This document shows, piece by piece, positions 9,112-22,142 of a stretch of DNA of 64,000 nt (position 1 is its first letter; every line of letters begins with the position of its first letter). Under the pieces are notes generated by a model. It was not told the origin of the DNA, searched no databases, and saw nothing but the letters and a program-made list of their open reading frames with translations. The translations under genes and the position numbers were made by a program. Origin of the DNA: Rotaria sp. Silwood1 (taxonomy: Eukaryota > Rotifera > Eurotatoria > Philodinida > Philodinidae); NCBI GenBank assembly GCA_905250075.1, contig CAJNOP010000064.1, forward strand, positions 1-64,000, in the 5' to 3' direction.

Positions 9112-11344
9112 TTATGCATTCTGTCCCATAAATAATGCCTTTTCCATTGCATTTATACTTTTCTTTAAATTTTCACGTTTTTGCTGTTGATCGAATGGTT
9201 CACGCATCCATTCAAACAAGTTAGCCGATGTAAATGCCGAATTCAGTTTTGAATCGAGTACAAGAGCACATTGAGTAATAAACCAATAATAACAAAGTTG
9301 AGAAACTTGGTCAACAATACGCTTTTCAACTACACGACAGTAAGCTGATATAGCTATTTGAATATCTAATGCTGCTTGATGTTCATTCGAAAGACCACTC
9401 ACATCTATTTCAAAATCATTGATTGTATATGTCGATGAAATTCTCGTAGTTCCACCTAACAAAGAAGAACGATAGTCAATATGCATACACTTTATTTATA
9501 GAGGTAGAACTTACATGATTCAAGATTAGTATTATATTCTTGAGATTTAGTTTTGATTTTGTTCACTGTATCCATATAATAATGATTAAGTGTAAATACA
9601 CGTTCTTCAATTTCAAGCATCTTTTTAATATCATTACTACATCTTTCTTCACTTTCATCAATAGTACGTAAAATGATATCAGTTAATCTATGTGTTAATT
9701 GATATTTATAACTTGTTTCTTCAGTAAAAACTTCATTTAATATTTTAATCAATATTAATTTCAAATATTCAGTAAATGATTGAATTAAATTTTCACATGG
9801 TTCTTAAAATTTGCTTTGTTCAGCACGATACAGTTGTTCAATAATGCTAAATGATGGAAAATTAGGTAAAGCAACACCAGCATTTTCTTCAAGTAGTTTT
9901 AATACGATTGTTCGATATTCAGATGTAAAGAACTTTTTGAAGCAATTACGAAGTTTTTCTCTACATTCTTTTTGTCGATTATAAAGTTGAAAGGCAATAC
10001 GTTCGTCGTTTCGATCGTTAGACGATTGTGTACGAGTAGTTGTTTGTGATGAATAAGATTTATTCAATATTGGTTCTTCAATTTTCAATTTCATCTCATT
10101 ATCATATATGCCATGAATACGTGCATTAATGATTTCACGATATTTTTTAATTAAATCTGTATATAATGCCCAACAATCCATTTCAGAATTAACAGGTGGT
10201 GGCATCTGCTTCAATTCATATTTCTTGGACTTGACTTCCTTTTTAAGTTCATCTATTATTGATGGAAGAGTTGAACGAATGCGTTCTTGTTGAATTAAAG
10301 CAAGTCGTTTTACTAATTGTTCACTACCAAGATATTGTTCTGATACATCTTCAAAAGCTTTATGAGAACGAAAAAATTGTTGTTCTCGTCGTCGCATTTC
10401 ATCAAATGGTATATTTTGATCGATTTCTTCTTGTGTACGATTAAGAACAGCTACACAACCAAGTTTAAGTGCCATCGAACCTGGTCCAATACCTTGAAGT
10501 TTTTCTCCAATACCTTTGTCATACTTATCAATTTTTGATACAGCAATTAATTGTCGTTCACCTTTTAACATAGATAAGAATTTGAGAACAAAAAAAAAAC
10601 AAATTATACATTCTTACAATGTGGATCAGTTTCTTTTGCAAGTTGAATCGATTCAGAAGTTGTGAAATCCACAGATGAAGGAATCACATGCAAAACAATA
10701 GCTGTTGGTGGTTCAATATAATGTTCAATAAGCTCAACTATATCTTCATAAATAGTTTTTGATTGTTCACCAATTGGATTACGAGTAATACCTATCAAAT
10801 CGGAGAGAAATATAATTTAATATTTGACTGAACTTCTCAAATTGTAGGTAGTCACCTGGTAAATCAATAAGTGTTAAATCTGCTTGAATGTCTTTTTTAT
10901 AGACAGTTAAATAAATTGGTTTTGACGAAACGTTCATATTTGCACCAGCTAGTTGTACTGTACAATCTGTTACTTTGTCCATGATATCCAAAAAGTTATT
11001 GATTCTGATCTCTGCCATATTTTCACATCGAATAGTGGCATATTCTGTTTCAGTAGATGGAATATTTTTCAAGCGTAATTCGAGTGGACATCGAGTACAA
11101 ATATTTTGTGCTCGTGGCAATTGAACTCCACTCAACGCTTCGAGAACAGATGATTTACCGACCTTAGAACATGCGAAAGAGGAAGTTTATATGATTGTCA
11201 CAATGTGATTTTACTTACAGATTGATCACCAACAACAACAATATGTGGAAGAGAAATTTTCTCATGATGTAGTATTTCTCTCATTTCATCGACAACTTTG
11301 AGAAGACGACGAGATTCAGGAGTATTTAATTCGTTGGTAAGCAT
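9112..11344 (-). pseudogene. Mx/dynamin-like large GTPase, five exons with in-frame stop
   Basis: Dynamin-superfamily GTPase, probably Mx-like, a class that self-assembles on membranes or cytoplasmic targets. Exons on the minus strand: 11344-11219, 11162-10856, 10791-10618, 10561-9515 and 9455-9112. All GT..AG introns (56, 64, 56, 59 bp) keep frame. G1 is split across exons 1/2 (GDQSVGKSS). Switch I TRCPLELRL is Mx-like, G3 is DLPG, and G4 is SKID instead of the usual TKxD. The stalk follows, and a GED-like C-terminus ends at 9112. The exon frame holds 665 codons, but a TAA at 9806-9804 (codon 455) cuts the stalk, after which the same frame continues with good stalk/GED sequence. Either a nonsense allele, a pseudogene or a sequencing error. 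No short intron cleanly removes the stop. Confidence 0.82.
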
Positions 11345-14024
11345 TTTTAACTCGATATTTTATGATGATTCTACGATGGACATTCGTATATTTATATTGA
11401 CTACTCAAGTGAACAAAAGCAAAGACGTCCGACATAGCTAGTCTAAAATGTTCGTAATACTAGTCGTGTCTAATCTCAAACGTCATGATTAGTCATCTTT
11501 AGGAGAAATATCGTTTAACTATGTTTGGACTAGTCCAAAACATCTTTGAATCTGTTTTACCTACCCCCATCTGTACTAGTCTATAGAACAGAACAATAAT
11601 AAGTAAAAGAAGATGAAATATAAATTTAAACATTTGATCGATCCGATAGTATGTAACATATGACGAGCATATTTTCAGACATCCATCAGCTAGATGACTT
11701 GAAACTCTTCAAAGACGAAGTTTCATGTATAGATGAGAAAAATAGTTCGTCTTTTTGTTTTCAGAATCCTATATTCGTTCTTGTTCATACTAGGATAAAA
11801 AATTCAGTTAACTTATTTTGTTTGAACTAAATTTTTTTGCTACTTCGTTGAACTAATCCATTACAGAAAGGAAAAGAAGTAGAATGTAAGACAAGGAACT
11901 TTTCAATATTACTATTATAAGTAACAACAACCGATGAATAATCAGACATATTCAGAATATGGACCAGATATGAGAACAAGAAATATTTTACCACCTATCT
12001 TCTATGATGAACTTCATGATTATTAGTTAAATATGGTTTCTTATATTACGATTACAAAAATTGATGGCAATTATTAAATTGTTATTAATATATGTATAGA
12101 TTGTTACCTACTTTATTGATTTCTTTTCTAATTAGGGTGGCGACTGGAAAGTCCTTTTTTTATAGTTTCCTATGTAAAAACATAAAAGTATATCGAAGCA
12201 TAAAATAGTAGAAAAGCAAAATACAAGACTTATCTCATAACGAGAAGTCCCAATTTATGTAGTTTAACATTTATTATATCTGCAAAATAAATTGAAATTA
12301 ATTTAATTTAAAAATAGTTTAAATATTTTGTGTCGCAATTTGATTCTAATGATTTAAATTTAAGAATCACTTTAAACGAAACAAATTTAGTTTAGGACAT
12401 GGGTGTCACTTTTCAGTAAGACTAACAATTGCTCTACTCCCATAACCACCCAAAAAATCAACATTAATCATAATTCAGTTAGAAAACAATGAAATCCAAT
12501 AAAATTTATTAATGTAATTTTAGTTTCATATGTGATATTCACCTTCTTAGCTATCATTGGATGTTTTTATATAAAATTAAATAATATCATAATTCATAAT
12601 AATCTCGAAGAGTTCTTTCTAAAGAGTTTTCTTAATAGAACATAGATGGATTTACTATTGCTCTATATTTTTAATTTTATTGCATATTAATAATTTGACA
12701 TGATGAACTTTTAAAATTTATTTTCTTTAATAAACCTTTAGAAAAAAAACATCTTTTACAAGTAGAAGATTTCATTTAATTTAATAAACATTGAATAAGA
12801 TGAAAAACATACTGTTATAGATATTACATATCTAAAACAGAGGATAATTTTTCGTAAATGCCATATAAGCAATTATGATATGATGAAATTTTTTTGATAA
12901 TAACAAAAATAAATAATCAATTAGTTCTCATCATCACTACCTATGGCAAGGATCTTTTATGACGTCGATTTATTTACATAAAATATTTTGGTGAGCAGAA
13001 TATGTGTCGTTTCCTAAATCACTTTCTCGATAATCTCATTTTATAATAACTAATAAATTAAAATTGATCTCTTTTTACAAGTATTATACCAATGAGCCCC
13101 CAGTACAACATTCTCTGTTGCAAAGTGAGACTATCTCTAAACCAATTTATTGAATTTCTGGTTTCATTTAGGTTTTTTATCGTCATGCGTATGTTCTCTC
13201 AAAGTCTACGTGTTCTAAAAATTTATTATAAGAAATGGCAAATTTTGAAGACTCTCATTCATACGATATTAACTATCTTCTGATTGAAAAAGTACAACTT
13301 TTGTTTTTGACTGAAGATTTTCTATAAAATAAACTAATTCAGTTTCAACTAATACGATTAAAAAATCTTTGATATGAATTTCGAAAAAAAGTTATATTTT
13401 TTCTTGTAAAATTTTCCGAAGTTTGAAAATCTCAGAGAAAAAATATAGATTTTAATCTCGTCTAAAAAACAAAATGATAAATGTAACTCTCTATACTATC
13501 AAAATCAAGACAAAATCATTGATATGTCTATGGTTACAATATTATCACATATTCATTAAAATGAAAACATAATTAATAAATTGTCTTTCTGATAGACAGC
13601 TTGGAACTTCTTAATGACGAAACCATTTTTTTTTAGAGAAATACAATTCCTCCGATTTCTTCCGACGATAAAATACTAAATAGAATCTCTTTTCCTCACT
13701 TTTTTCATATGGAAACAAATGAAAATTCCTGGTGTAGCATGCCAATTTATATTATAGAATTTAAACGACTTACAGTTATATAATTTTTGAGCAAAGTCCA
13801 ACCAGAATGATCAGCATCTGTATAAAAGAAAAATGTTCGGTTTTGTTTTTTTCGTATACATTTCATCAAGCACTTTATAGAAACAAGAGAACAAATCAAT
13901 AAACAGAAAACACTGAAATTACCCATGAAATAAAAATAGTTAGAAATAAATTATCAGAATAAAGTAGGCAAGATGGAAGAATTTTTATGTATGCTCAAAC
14001 TAAACTTCAGAGCATGAAACCAAG
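11345..14024. other. Long AT-rich intergenic stretch
   Basis: Upstream of the Mx-like gene. No ORF with recognisable protein features, tRNA-like or repeat structure was found; the first few hundred bases presumably include its promoter. Confidence 0.5.
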
Positions 14025-14100
14025 GACGGGTATGGTTGTGGGTGGAGTGTAAGTGTTAAGTGAGTTGTATACAAGGATGCCAGAGACACACTTACATCTA
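14025..14100. repeat. Strongly decayed TGTGGG-type inverted repeat
   Basis: The G/T arm gacgggtatggttgtgggtg (14025-14044), continuing to about 14070, is followed by the short C/A arm acacacttacatcta near 14087-14100. The order is the same as in the well preserved hairpins, but few exact units remain. Confidence 0.45.
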
Positions 14101-14998
14101 TCTGAATTTCAAGGAAGATTTAGAAATTTTCTAGAAACTTCTAAGGATTTGTACTTCGGTAGGCTTTCATAAATACAGATAAAACTATTCTTTACTGTTA
14201 CAGATCTTGCTGTTTTCTGTTGGTTTGATAAGTTTTGCTCATAAGTTAATTGTTCAACTCCTTTCATTTTAACATAATGTTCTTTTTAACGAAACGACAG
14301 ATTTTAATTTATTAAGCATTCAATGATGGATGAATGTATAATAACAAATAACTATGCCTTAACTTTTCTCTCCTATGAGCTAATAAATAATTAGACTAAA
14401 TCCTTCAATTGCTCATATACCCAAAAGACTACCAGATATTGCTGCAAAAAACCTCACAATCGGCTCCAAAAGTTTAGCTTTTCTTTAGCCAAGAATTGCA
14501 AAAAGTTTAATTTAAACATCAAGAACTAAGCATACAAACTATATACTACAAATGGATACTAAAAATTTTAATAAATAAACAAAAAAATAGCAATAATTTA
14601 TTGTGATTATGGAAAAATTTTTGATTTTTTTCGTATATGTAGATATTTTTTTATAAATAAGTATTATCATCATCATCAACGATTAATGGAGGAGATAGTG
14701 CTTTCATTACTAAGAGTTCATATTCTCAAAGCATATCTAGGTCCCTATCAAGATATACTAATAATGAAATTCGAGAAACAAATCAAAGAGTATCATTTCC
14801 ACTTAATTTGTGTATTAACCAAAGACATGGTTTTTCAAGATTATACTTTGATAGAACACTAATCTCATAAGATTGAATATTATTTTTTCGACGATATGCT
14901 ATTGGTCTAATTGTTAACTTTCGATTTTTACATGAATCTTGTTCCTGCGTAAAACAATTGCAATAATTTCCACGAATACGAATTATATCATTGATAAT
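14101..14998. other. Intergenic, no gene seen
   Basis: AT-rich; nothing supportable seen. Confidence 0.5.
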
Positions 14999-15087
14999 GG
15001 TGTGGATGTGGGTGGATGTGAGTGTGGGTGTGGCTTTCTTTATTCAAACCCACGTCCGCCACCACACATCCACAACCACCCACACTC
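14999..15087. repeat. Telomere-like TGTGGG/CCCACA inverted repeat
   Basis: The G arm 14999-15033 (tgtggatgtgggtggatgtg) and C arm 15047-15087 (ccaccacacatccacaacca) flank a short AT spacer. Units are degenerate TGTGGG/TGTGGA. The layout is the same as at 6655-6877. Confidence 0.75.
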
Positions 15088-16287
15088 TTTCCAAGCAATG
15101 AAATATATGCTATTGATCTCAAATACAGTAATTAATTAGTTTGTTTTCCTTGTACAATAATTACTTATAAAGTTCAGAACTGATATGCTGAATTTGTATT
15201 TTTTTGTGAACACCTGCGAAAATTTTTATTCTGCAACAATAGGTTTACACCAAACTATTAAAAAATTGCCGATTAATCGTGATAAAATCTGATTTTATCG
15301 TCGATTTTTCAACTTAATTCTATTTATCGCGATATTACGCTCATTTTCCTGAAAATTACCAAAATTGCGGCAATTTTCACGACATCGGGAATAAAACCAA
15401 AGCTGAATAAAACAAGCAATTGACTATATATTGTAAACTTTCGATTTTTAAGTTGACTTTTGTTTTCTTCAAATTTTCTATAAGCAAATAGTAAAAATAA
15501 AAGAATTCTCATAAAAAAGAATGCGAAATCTTTTAATATACATGAACTGATTTACATGCTTATACAAATCAAAAGTCCCTGAAACTTGACGTAGTATAAA
15601 GTACAATTTCAAAATATTGTTTATGGCTGTAAATGCAACGGCAGTAATTTTCCAGCACACGCTTGAAATCACTTGTAGGAAAACTTTACGAAAATAAAGA
15701 TAACAATGTTGCTGATTTTTTTAAAAATGTTTCATTGCCTATAAAAGTTAAACAAACTATCGTGAAAATTCAATCAAATAAATGTTAACTACTATTTGGT
15801 TATTAAATATGTTGATTTTTAGTAAGANNNNNNNNNNNNNNNNNNNNNNNNNNNNNNNNNNNNNNNNNNNNNNNNNNNNNNNNNNNNNNNNNNNNNNNNN
15901 NNNNNNNNNNNNNNNNNNNNNNNNNNNCTTCCTATTCATCAGAGTTACATCATAAGAAAAGTCAAATATTTTTTTCTGATCCAAGCAAAATGACATAGAG
16001 AAGAAAATAAAGCGATAATCTACACCATTGCATTTACTGTTTGTCATCTATCTATAGGACAAAGTCGTTTAACACAGAATTATGTCATTTGTTAATAATA
16101 CAATCTATTCATAAAGAATCCTTTGAAAAAATATCATTTCATAAAAATCATCATTAATTATGTATGAAAATTTGTCACGAACTTTATTGCAATTATACAA
16201 GAGTAGATAAAATATTCTTACATTCAGTAAGTGATTCTTTTCAAAGAACTTTATAGCGACTCAAAAAGTTGAAACGAATTGTTTCGT
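15088..16287. other. Intergenic with scaffold gap
   Basis: AT-rich upstream region of the GPCR gene, including the assembly gap. Open frames here run through N and are not meaningful. Confidence 0.5.
15828..15927. other. Assembly gap (100 N)
   Basis: Exactly 100 N, the conventional size for a scaffold join of unknown length. Confidence 0.99.
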
Positions 16288-17398
16288 ATGGATAGACTAA
16301 AGATGAATGCTACAAGTAGCATTGACAATACTCTTTCAACCACATCATATCAACTCAATATTTGGTTTGGTTCATTTCTTTGGATAGCAGGTAATCTTGG
16401 TTGTATTGGTAATATGATAGTGTTTTGTTCTCAATCATTTCGTAAACGAGCTTATTCAATTTATTTATTTGCGGCTGCAGTGGCTAATTTACATTATTTC
16501 AATTTTGTACTACTTACGCGAATAATTCAAAATGGCTTTCAATTTCCAATTATGAATCGTTTCATTATTATCTGTAAACTTCGACAATTCAGTACAATAT
16601 GGGGTAATGTAGTCTCTTATAGCTTATTTGCATTTGCAATACTTGACCGAGTTTTGTCAACACAACGTTCAAATAGTAAGTACAAATTAAAAAAAAATAG
16701 CCGAAAATTTTTATTTGTGTTTTATTTCCAAAGATTTCTTCTAGACGGTTTTAAATATATTTATTTTTGTTTAAGGATGTCGACAATGGAGTAATCGTGT
16801 TTCACTAGCATATAGAATGGTTATCGTAATTCCAGTCTTTTGGTTTCTTCTTCTTAGTCATCGAATTGTGTTATATAGCATAAACAATGGTATTTGTAGT
16901 CCTTTAAAAGGTTTCTATGCTGTCTATGATACTTACTTTCAAGTTATTTTTTCTTCATTTTGTCCAGTAATTGCTATGTCTATCCTGGCTTATTTTTTAA
17001 TGAAAAATGTTCGAGGAGTTGCTCAACGAAGAATTCAACCCACTAATAATGTGTCTTCAATCATCATTCGAAACAATTCAATAATCAATCAAATGGATTC
17101 ACAATTAACAATAATGTTAACATTAGAATCACTTATCACCATTATAACATATGTTCCATACGCTGCGCAGTTAATTTATGTAAATATAACACAAGAATGG
17201 TACAAAACACCATTACAATTGGCTTGGGAAAAAGTATTTACTGAATTAATTCATTTATTTTCATATCTTTTTTTCGCGACGAGTTTCTATGTGTCAATCA
17301 TTTCAAATGTTGGTTTTCGTCGAAAATTCAAAAAAATATTAGACATGAAAAGATACAATGACTCAACAAATCATACACTTACTTTTCACCGTACTTGA
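16288..17398 (+). CDS. Rhodopsin-like G-protein-coupled receptor, two exons
   Basis: Predicted plasma-membrane receptor of 336 aa for an unknown ligand, probably a peptide. Exons are 16288-16675 and 16776-17398. The 100-bp intron runs from GTAAGT to TTAAG and interrupts an Arg codon just after the third transmembrane segment. The ATG at 16288 is chosen; the frame opens earlier only with a TTG. N-glycosylation-like NAT and NTL-type sites precede TM1. TM1 carries GNLGCIGN with the class A Asn, TM3 ends with LDRVLS in the DRY position, and TM5 (SSFCPVIAMSILAYF), TM6 (LESLITIITYVPYAAQLIY) and TM7 (FSYLFFATSFYVSIISN) are clear. The motif order resembles the expanded FMRFamide-receptor-like families of rotifers. 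No close orthologue can be named from sequence alone. Confidence 0.85.
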
Positions 17399-20300
17399 AT
17401 TACTACAAACTATCAATTGAACTATAGAGGACGAAAAATTTGCGATGAATTGATATAATGATTAAAAACTTGATGTTGTAAACTAAAAAAATACGATTTA
17501 AAATAAATCAGTATTCGATCTCATAAAAAAACTCTCTGTTAAATCATATTCTTATCCATTTTTTAATATACTATATAAATTTTGTACATCCAGATGAAGG
17601 CATGTGAGTAGATTTCTCCAGAAGAACTTCATAAATCTTAACCAATTTCGGTGAAATCTCCTTGTTTTTTGAAGTATGGACGCATCGACCCAACGCTTCT
17701 AATGATTACATTATTGTTTTATTTCAAGAATAGTAATAATTTACACACTGATATAATTGTGTTTTTTTTTCATAAATTTCACAAAAGTATTAGGCTGTAT
17801 AATAATATATCACAAAATTTAGTAGAATATAGTGAAATTCTAAAAGTATTTATTTCAGTGGTATTGATATTGTTTTATTTATTTTTTTGGTTTGGTTTTT
17901 TTATCGTATTGTTTTTGTTCTAATGTACCTATGTGTGACTTAAATAATATACTATGCTCGGCTCATATACAAAATTTGTTGGAGATGCTGTCTTTTTCTC
18001 TTTGTTTATTTTGTTTAAAAGCTATTGAGTATATTCTGAAGCCTTCGTGACTTTTAGTAGACATTTAATGTCAAAAGATAATTGTTAGTAAAAATAAAAG
18101 CATAGAACTTCTATTCTTGGATTTCTACTTTCTGCTCTTACATTGACTTTATACCATGTTTGCTTAAACGAGCGTGATCTCATGCACAGTAAATTAAAAA
18201 CATAATTTTTTTCTACCTATGGAAACCCCTATTGAATATATGTGACATTTGTACAAGATAAATAAGGACACGCAGATATGTCTTGAAACAATGAAGAAAA
18301 CACCATATGTTTTCATTCTCATGCGAAATAGTAATCTATCGACAATTTTTTTGTGAAACAGAATCTAAAACTTTTGTAATCAACCAAAAGAATAATAAAC
18401 TAATGTCACACTCTGATAATATACCTCACTTTTCTATTTCTCATCGAAATTTTCTTTTTTACTTACTCAAGCGGATCGTTTCGACCATCTGAAATGGTGT
18501 CTCATGCTGCCTAAAACAATATGGATGTGAGTGTTAAAATTCTATTGACAGACACACATTCCCTTTTTGAAAAAGGAATTGTTTACCACAACTCGCGACG
18601 CAACTGCAGAGACTTGAATGACAAGGTAAGGAATAAGTAACTCGATGCAACGACGTCTCCACTCATCTCGTTATTTGAGCCTCTGTGATGACACCGCGAT
18701 CTTGACTACACATGTTCAGATGTATAAATTTATCCGCACTAAAAATGTTTCATTAGCAATATTTATTCTTATGAAAAATACTTGAAGTTAATTTGTAGCA
18801 TGTTTCATTCGGGATCTTTTATAGCACAGTTTTGTGCTACATATGAAAAAAAAGCTGAAAATAATGCTGGTAATAAATAGAAAATTCACAGTAACTTCGG
18901 CAATATTGAATTCAATGTTATGAGATACGTTTTTTATGAAAATAATGATGTGCGGATGGGGATACTAGCCTTCTTTTTACCCATTCCTTAATGAGTTGGA
19001 TTTCTTTAACCGATTATTACAACCATATCATTCTTTTGTTCTCTTTTCTTTTTTTTTTTTTGTTCTGTTCGTTTTGCTGGTAGCCTCATTTAACTAATGC
19101 TTTTTCTTTCCTGTTTTCTTCTATCATCAAAGTATACTAAAGAAGTACTCATCGAAGAAGATGAAATACAAACATTTTCATTTTTTTCATGTCGCAAGAC
19201 TATTCCTTATTTGAAACAGGCTGTCAAAGCTAGCTTCTGACTCAAAATTCAAATTATTGTTTTTCTCGAAGCTGATTTTCAAACACACTACGGAAACATG
19301 CCTTGATAAACCTGTATAAAACTGAAGAATTTTGGCTAGATACCAGAAAATACAAATATGCACACTTCACATTTCACATTTGCCCATCTCGTGTCATTAT
19401 TTGATGATGCAGGCATTTTATTCTAACTTAAAATGATTTCATCGTTTTTCATATTCTAATCTCGTAGAGATTGCACCAGAAAATTTTTCTTAGCCATTCG
19501 AAAACTTTATTTTAAATAATTCATGAAATCCTGAAGTATTGATGCTATAGAAAATATTTTTTCTAGAGAATTCAATAATTTTATACTATGGTGATACTCT
19601 ACATTCATTCCATTGGAACTCAAGCGAATCGGTATACAATGAGTGCTTCTATACTGAAAATCGTATTCTATTATCTAGAAAATGTTAGTTTGTTGACTTT
19701 GTGTGACGATAACACCATGAAGACTATTATATGTGACAACAAAATCTTCTATGAAAATGAATTTTTATATATTTTGATTTCATGAATTCTATTCTAAAGT
19801 AATACATTACACTGACATCTTAAAAGAATCTATTAAAATGATTTTTCTCTTTCTATCACTTTCATGGAATTCACTCATATTTTCGAAGAGAATGTAAGAG
19901 TAAGCTTAAAATAAGATTTTTGCAGCTTCCTACTCCCTAAGTCCTAGAAAGTCGGAGGTAGGAGGAAGAAAGGCTAATGGTGATTTAGCACCATTTCTTA
20001 GTAATCGGAAGAAGATGGATGAGTGGGTTTCCTAGCAATGAGAAAATGTGTATTAATCATAGTAGTTCTTAAATCAAGATAGAAAATTATGAACTAGTTG
20101 AATTCTAAATTTACGCAAAAATTAGCAGTACATAGCAACTTTTGTTGAGAGTGGATGGTATATTTGGAAGTTCACTGGATGATTAAATAAACGTGTATAG
20201 CAGACTAATATAGTAGTTGAACAGATGTAACGAAGCATAAAATGATAGTTACCGTTTCTTGGGAGTACTATCATATATATCATCATTAGGAGAAAAGAAG

Positions 20301-21071
20301 CTATGTATTAAAGATGTATCTAATAACACAAAGGATAAAATTGCAGAGCATGCATATCAACTATGAAAATTGTTACAGGGAATTTCACACTTTGGCCCTT
20401 GATGTGGCCGAAATTTTTTGTACCTATTTGAATTATTATAATGACAAAAGTGTTGATTCACTGAAAATAATCACGAATGAATAGGTTGACTACTGCATGA
20501 GACTTGCGAGATCACTATAAAGCAATATCAGAAGTGTCGAATTAGTAAAAGTTTCTTTTTGAGAATAAAGTTTAGAGAATATATATAACTGAAATCATTG
20601 TCACTCTTGCCGAACGTGTGTAAACATAATTAATCTGCATTTCTACTTTGGTATAGGCAAGATTTTAGTCTCTTCATCATTTAAATATTTATTTTTATAC
20701 GATCGATATATAAAGAGTTTGCTCGATTCGATTGATAGAATACTAATAATAAAAAACTTCAGATATCAATAAGTTGAGAAATATAAAGTAGTGTAATTTG
20801 ATTTTTTAATATAATGATGATAAACAGTTTTAGTTTAATTTAGTGACTATAGAACAAAATAAGATAATCAAAAAAATAAAATTCATTGAGTTATAATTTA
20901 AGAGAACCAGAAACAAAGAAGCATGACTGTATGAAGATGGAACGATGACAAAAAACAATAGGATTAAATGTTGTCATATCAGATGTTCAAAAAGTGATCA
21001 AATATATAAAATTATGTCGATGAAACAGCATAGAGTTAGTATTTAAAAAAATTTTATAAATTATTTGCAGC
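17399..21071. other. Long AT-rich intergenic stretch
   Basis: About 3.7 kb without a supported gene. Includes poly-T/AT-rich low-complexity sequence (17760-17920, 19040-19070) and a very weak G/C-arm pair near 18524-18566 (ggatgtgagtg ... gacacacattccc). Short open frames here are AT-driven and lack domain or splice support. Confidence 0.5.
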
Positions 21072-21795
21072 CTAGTACGGTCTATATCGATGTAAATTGT
21101 AAGTAAACCTTCTGGGTGGTTCCTGTTGTTCATCATTATTATTTTCATTCATCGATTGTATTGTATTCGATTGAACGATGATTGATGAATTTTGTTGATG
21201 GTCATTGAATGAAATTGGCATATCAATTGGTGATGAAGACCATCTTTGAGATGTTGATGATGTTAATGGAATATGATGATTGTAGTAACATCGGTGACCA
21301 AATCGACAAAAACCGTATCTTAATAAAGTTCGACAGGGAATCGCTTTTAAACTTAATTTATGTGTATCAATTAAAGATTGTTTATCATCACGATTAGTAA
21401 AACAACGCCAACTTCGAGCTATAAAAGTTGATCGCGTACGACACAAAGGACATCGTCTACTTGTATCTTTATCAATCATAGCACTCTGAAAACAACGAAA
21501 AAAGTATATTTCTAAGATGTTCGGAATATTGAATAATTTAATCATGAAAAACACTAACCGTACGACGCCAAGTTGATAAACAATCAAAACAAAATATATG
21601 ATCACAATTATTTTGTATCCCAAATTGTTTGTTCATTGTTATAATATTTTCCAAACAGATATAACATGTCATACTATGAACAGGTCGAATATTAATAGGT
21701 TCGATTGCTGTTGTCATTGTTGAATCTTTTACTTCCGTTATCAATTCATTTTCATTGTTTATTGATAATCTCGAATTGTTCTCTTCATGAGTCAT
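21072..21795 (-). CDS. RING finger plus CCCH zinc-finger protein, makorin-like
   Basis: Probable E3 ubiquitin ligase with an RNA-binding-type zinc finger, 216 aa. Exons are 21795-21559 and 21485-21072, separated by a 73-bp GTTAGT..TTTCAG intron that splits the RING. C3HC4 ligands are visible: CYIC, then CDHIFCFDC in exon 1, and CPLC in exon 2. After the RING comes a makorin-like linker (DKQSLIDTHKLSLKAIPC) and one CCCH finger, C-x8-C-x5-C-x3-H (CRTLLRYGFCRFGHRCYYNH). The C-terminal tail is Ser/Asn/Gln-rich. Canonical makorins have extra CCCH fingers before the RING; none are seen here. This is therefore a short, makorin C-terminal-half-like protein. The ATG at 21795 lies 40 residues before the first RING Cys. 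Confidence 0.83.
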
Positions 21796-22134
21796 GCTTA
21801 TTATGTTTTATTTAACAAAACATACAAAAGTTTAAACGAAAAAAAAAGACAAACAAAATTTTTGGCTGTTATATATACTTTTTTTTAAATAGAGGTAAAC
21901 TAAGAAAGTAAATTGTTTTATATTTTAGATGCATTGCGCGAATTTGAGCTGTGAAAAAAAACTATCATTTTTCGTTTAACACAAAGTTTGACTACGTAGT
22001 TTAAATGCAATCAGCTTTTTTGTTTCGACAGTTTTTTTCCACATTACAAAAGACTTGTATTGTTTCTACATATAAACAAATTACGAAACAAATAAATGAA
22101 ATAATTGATATAGGATAAAACGTATTTTGAGTAT
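21796..22134. other. Intergenic, no gene seen
   Basis: Short AT-rich stretch between the RING/CCCH gene start and the hAT-type insertion; presumably carries the promoter of the minus-strand gene. Confidence 0.5.
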
Positions 22135-22142
22135 GTTCATAC

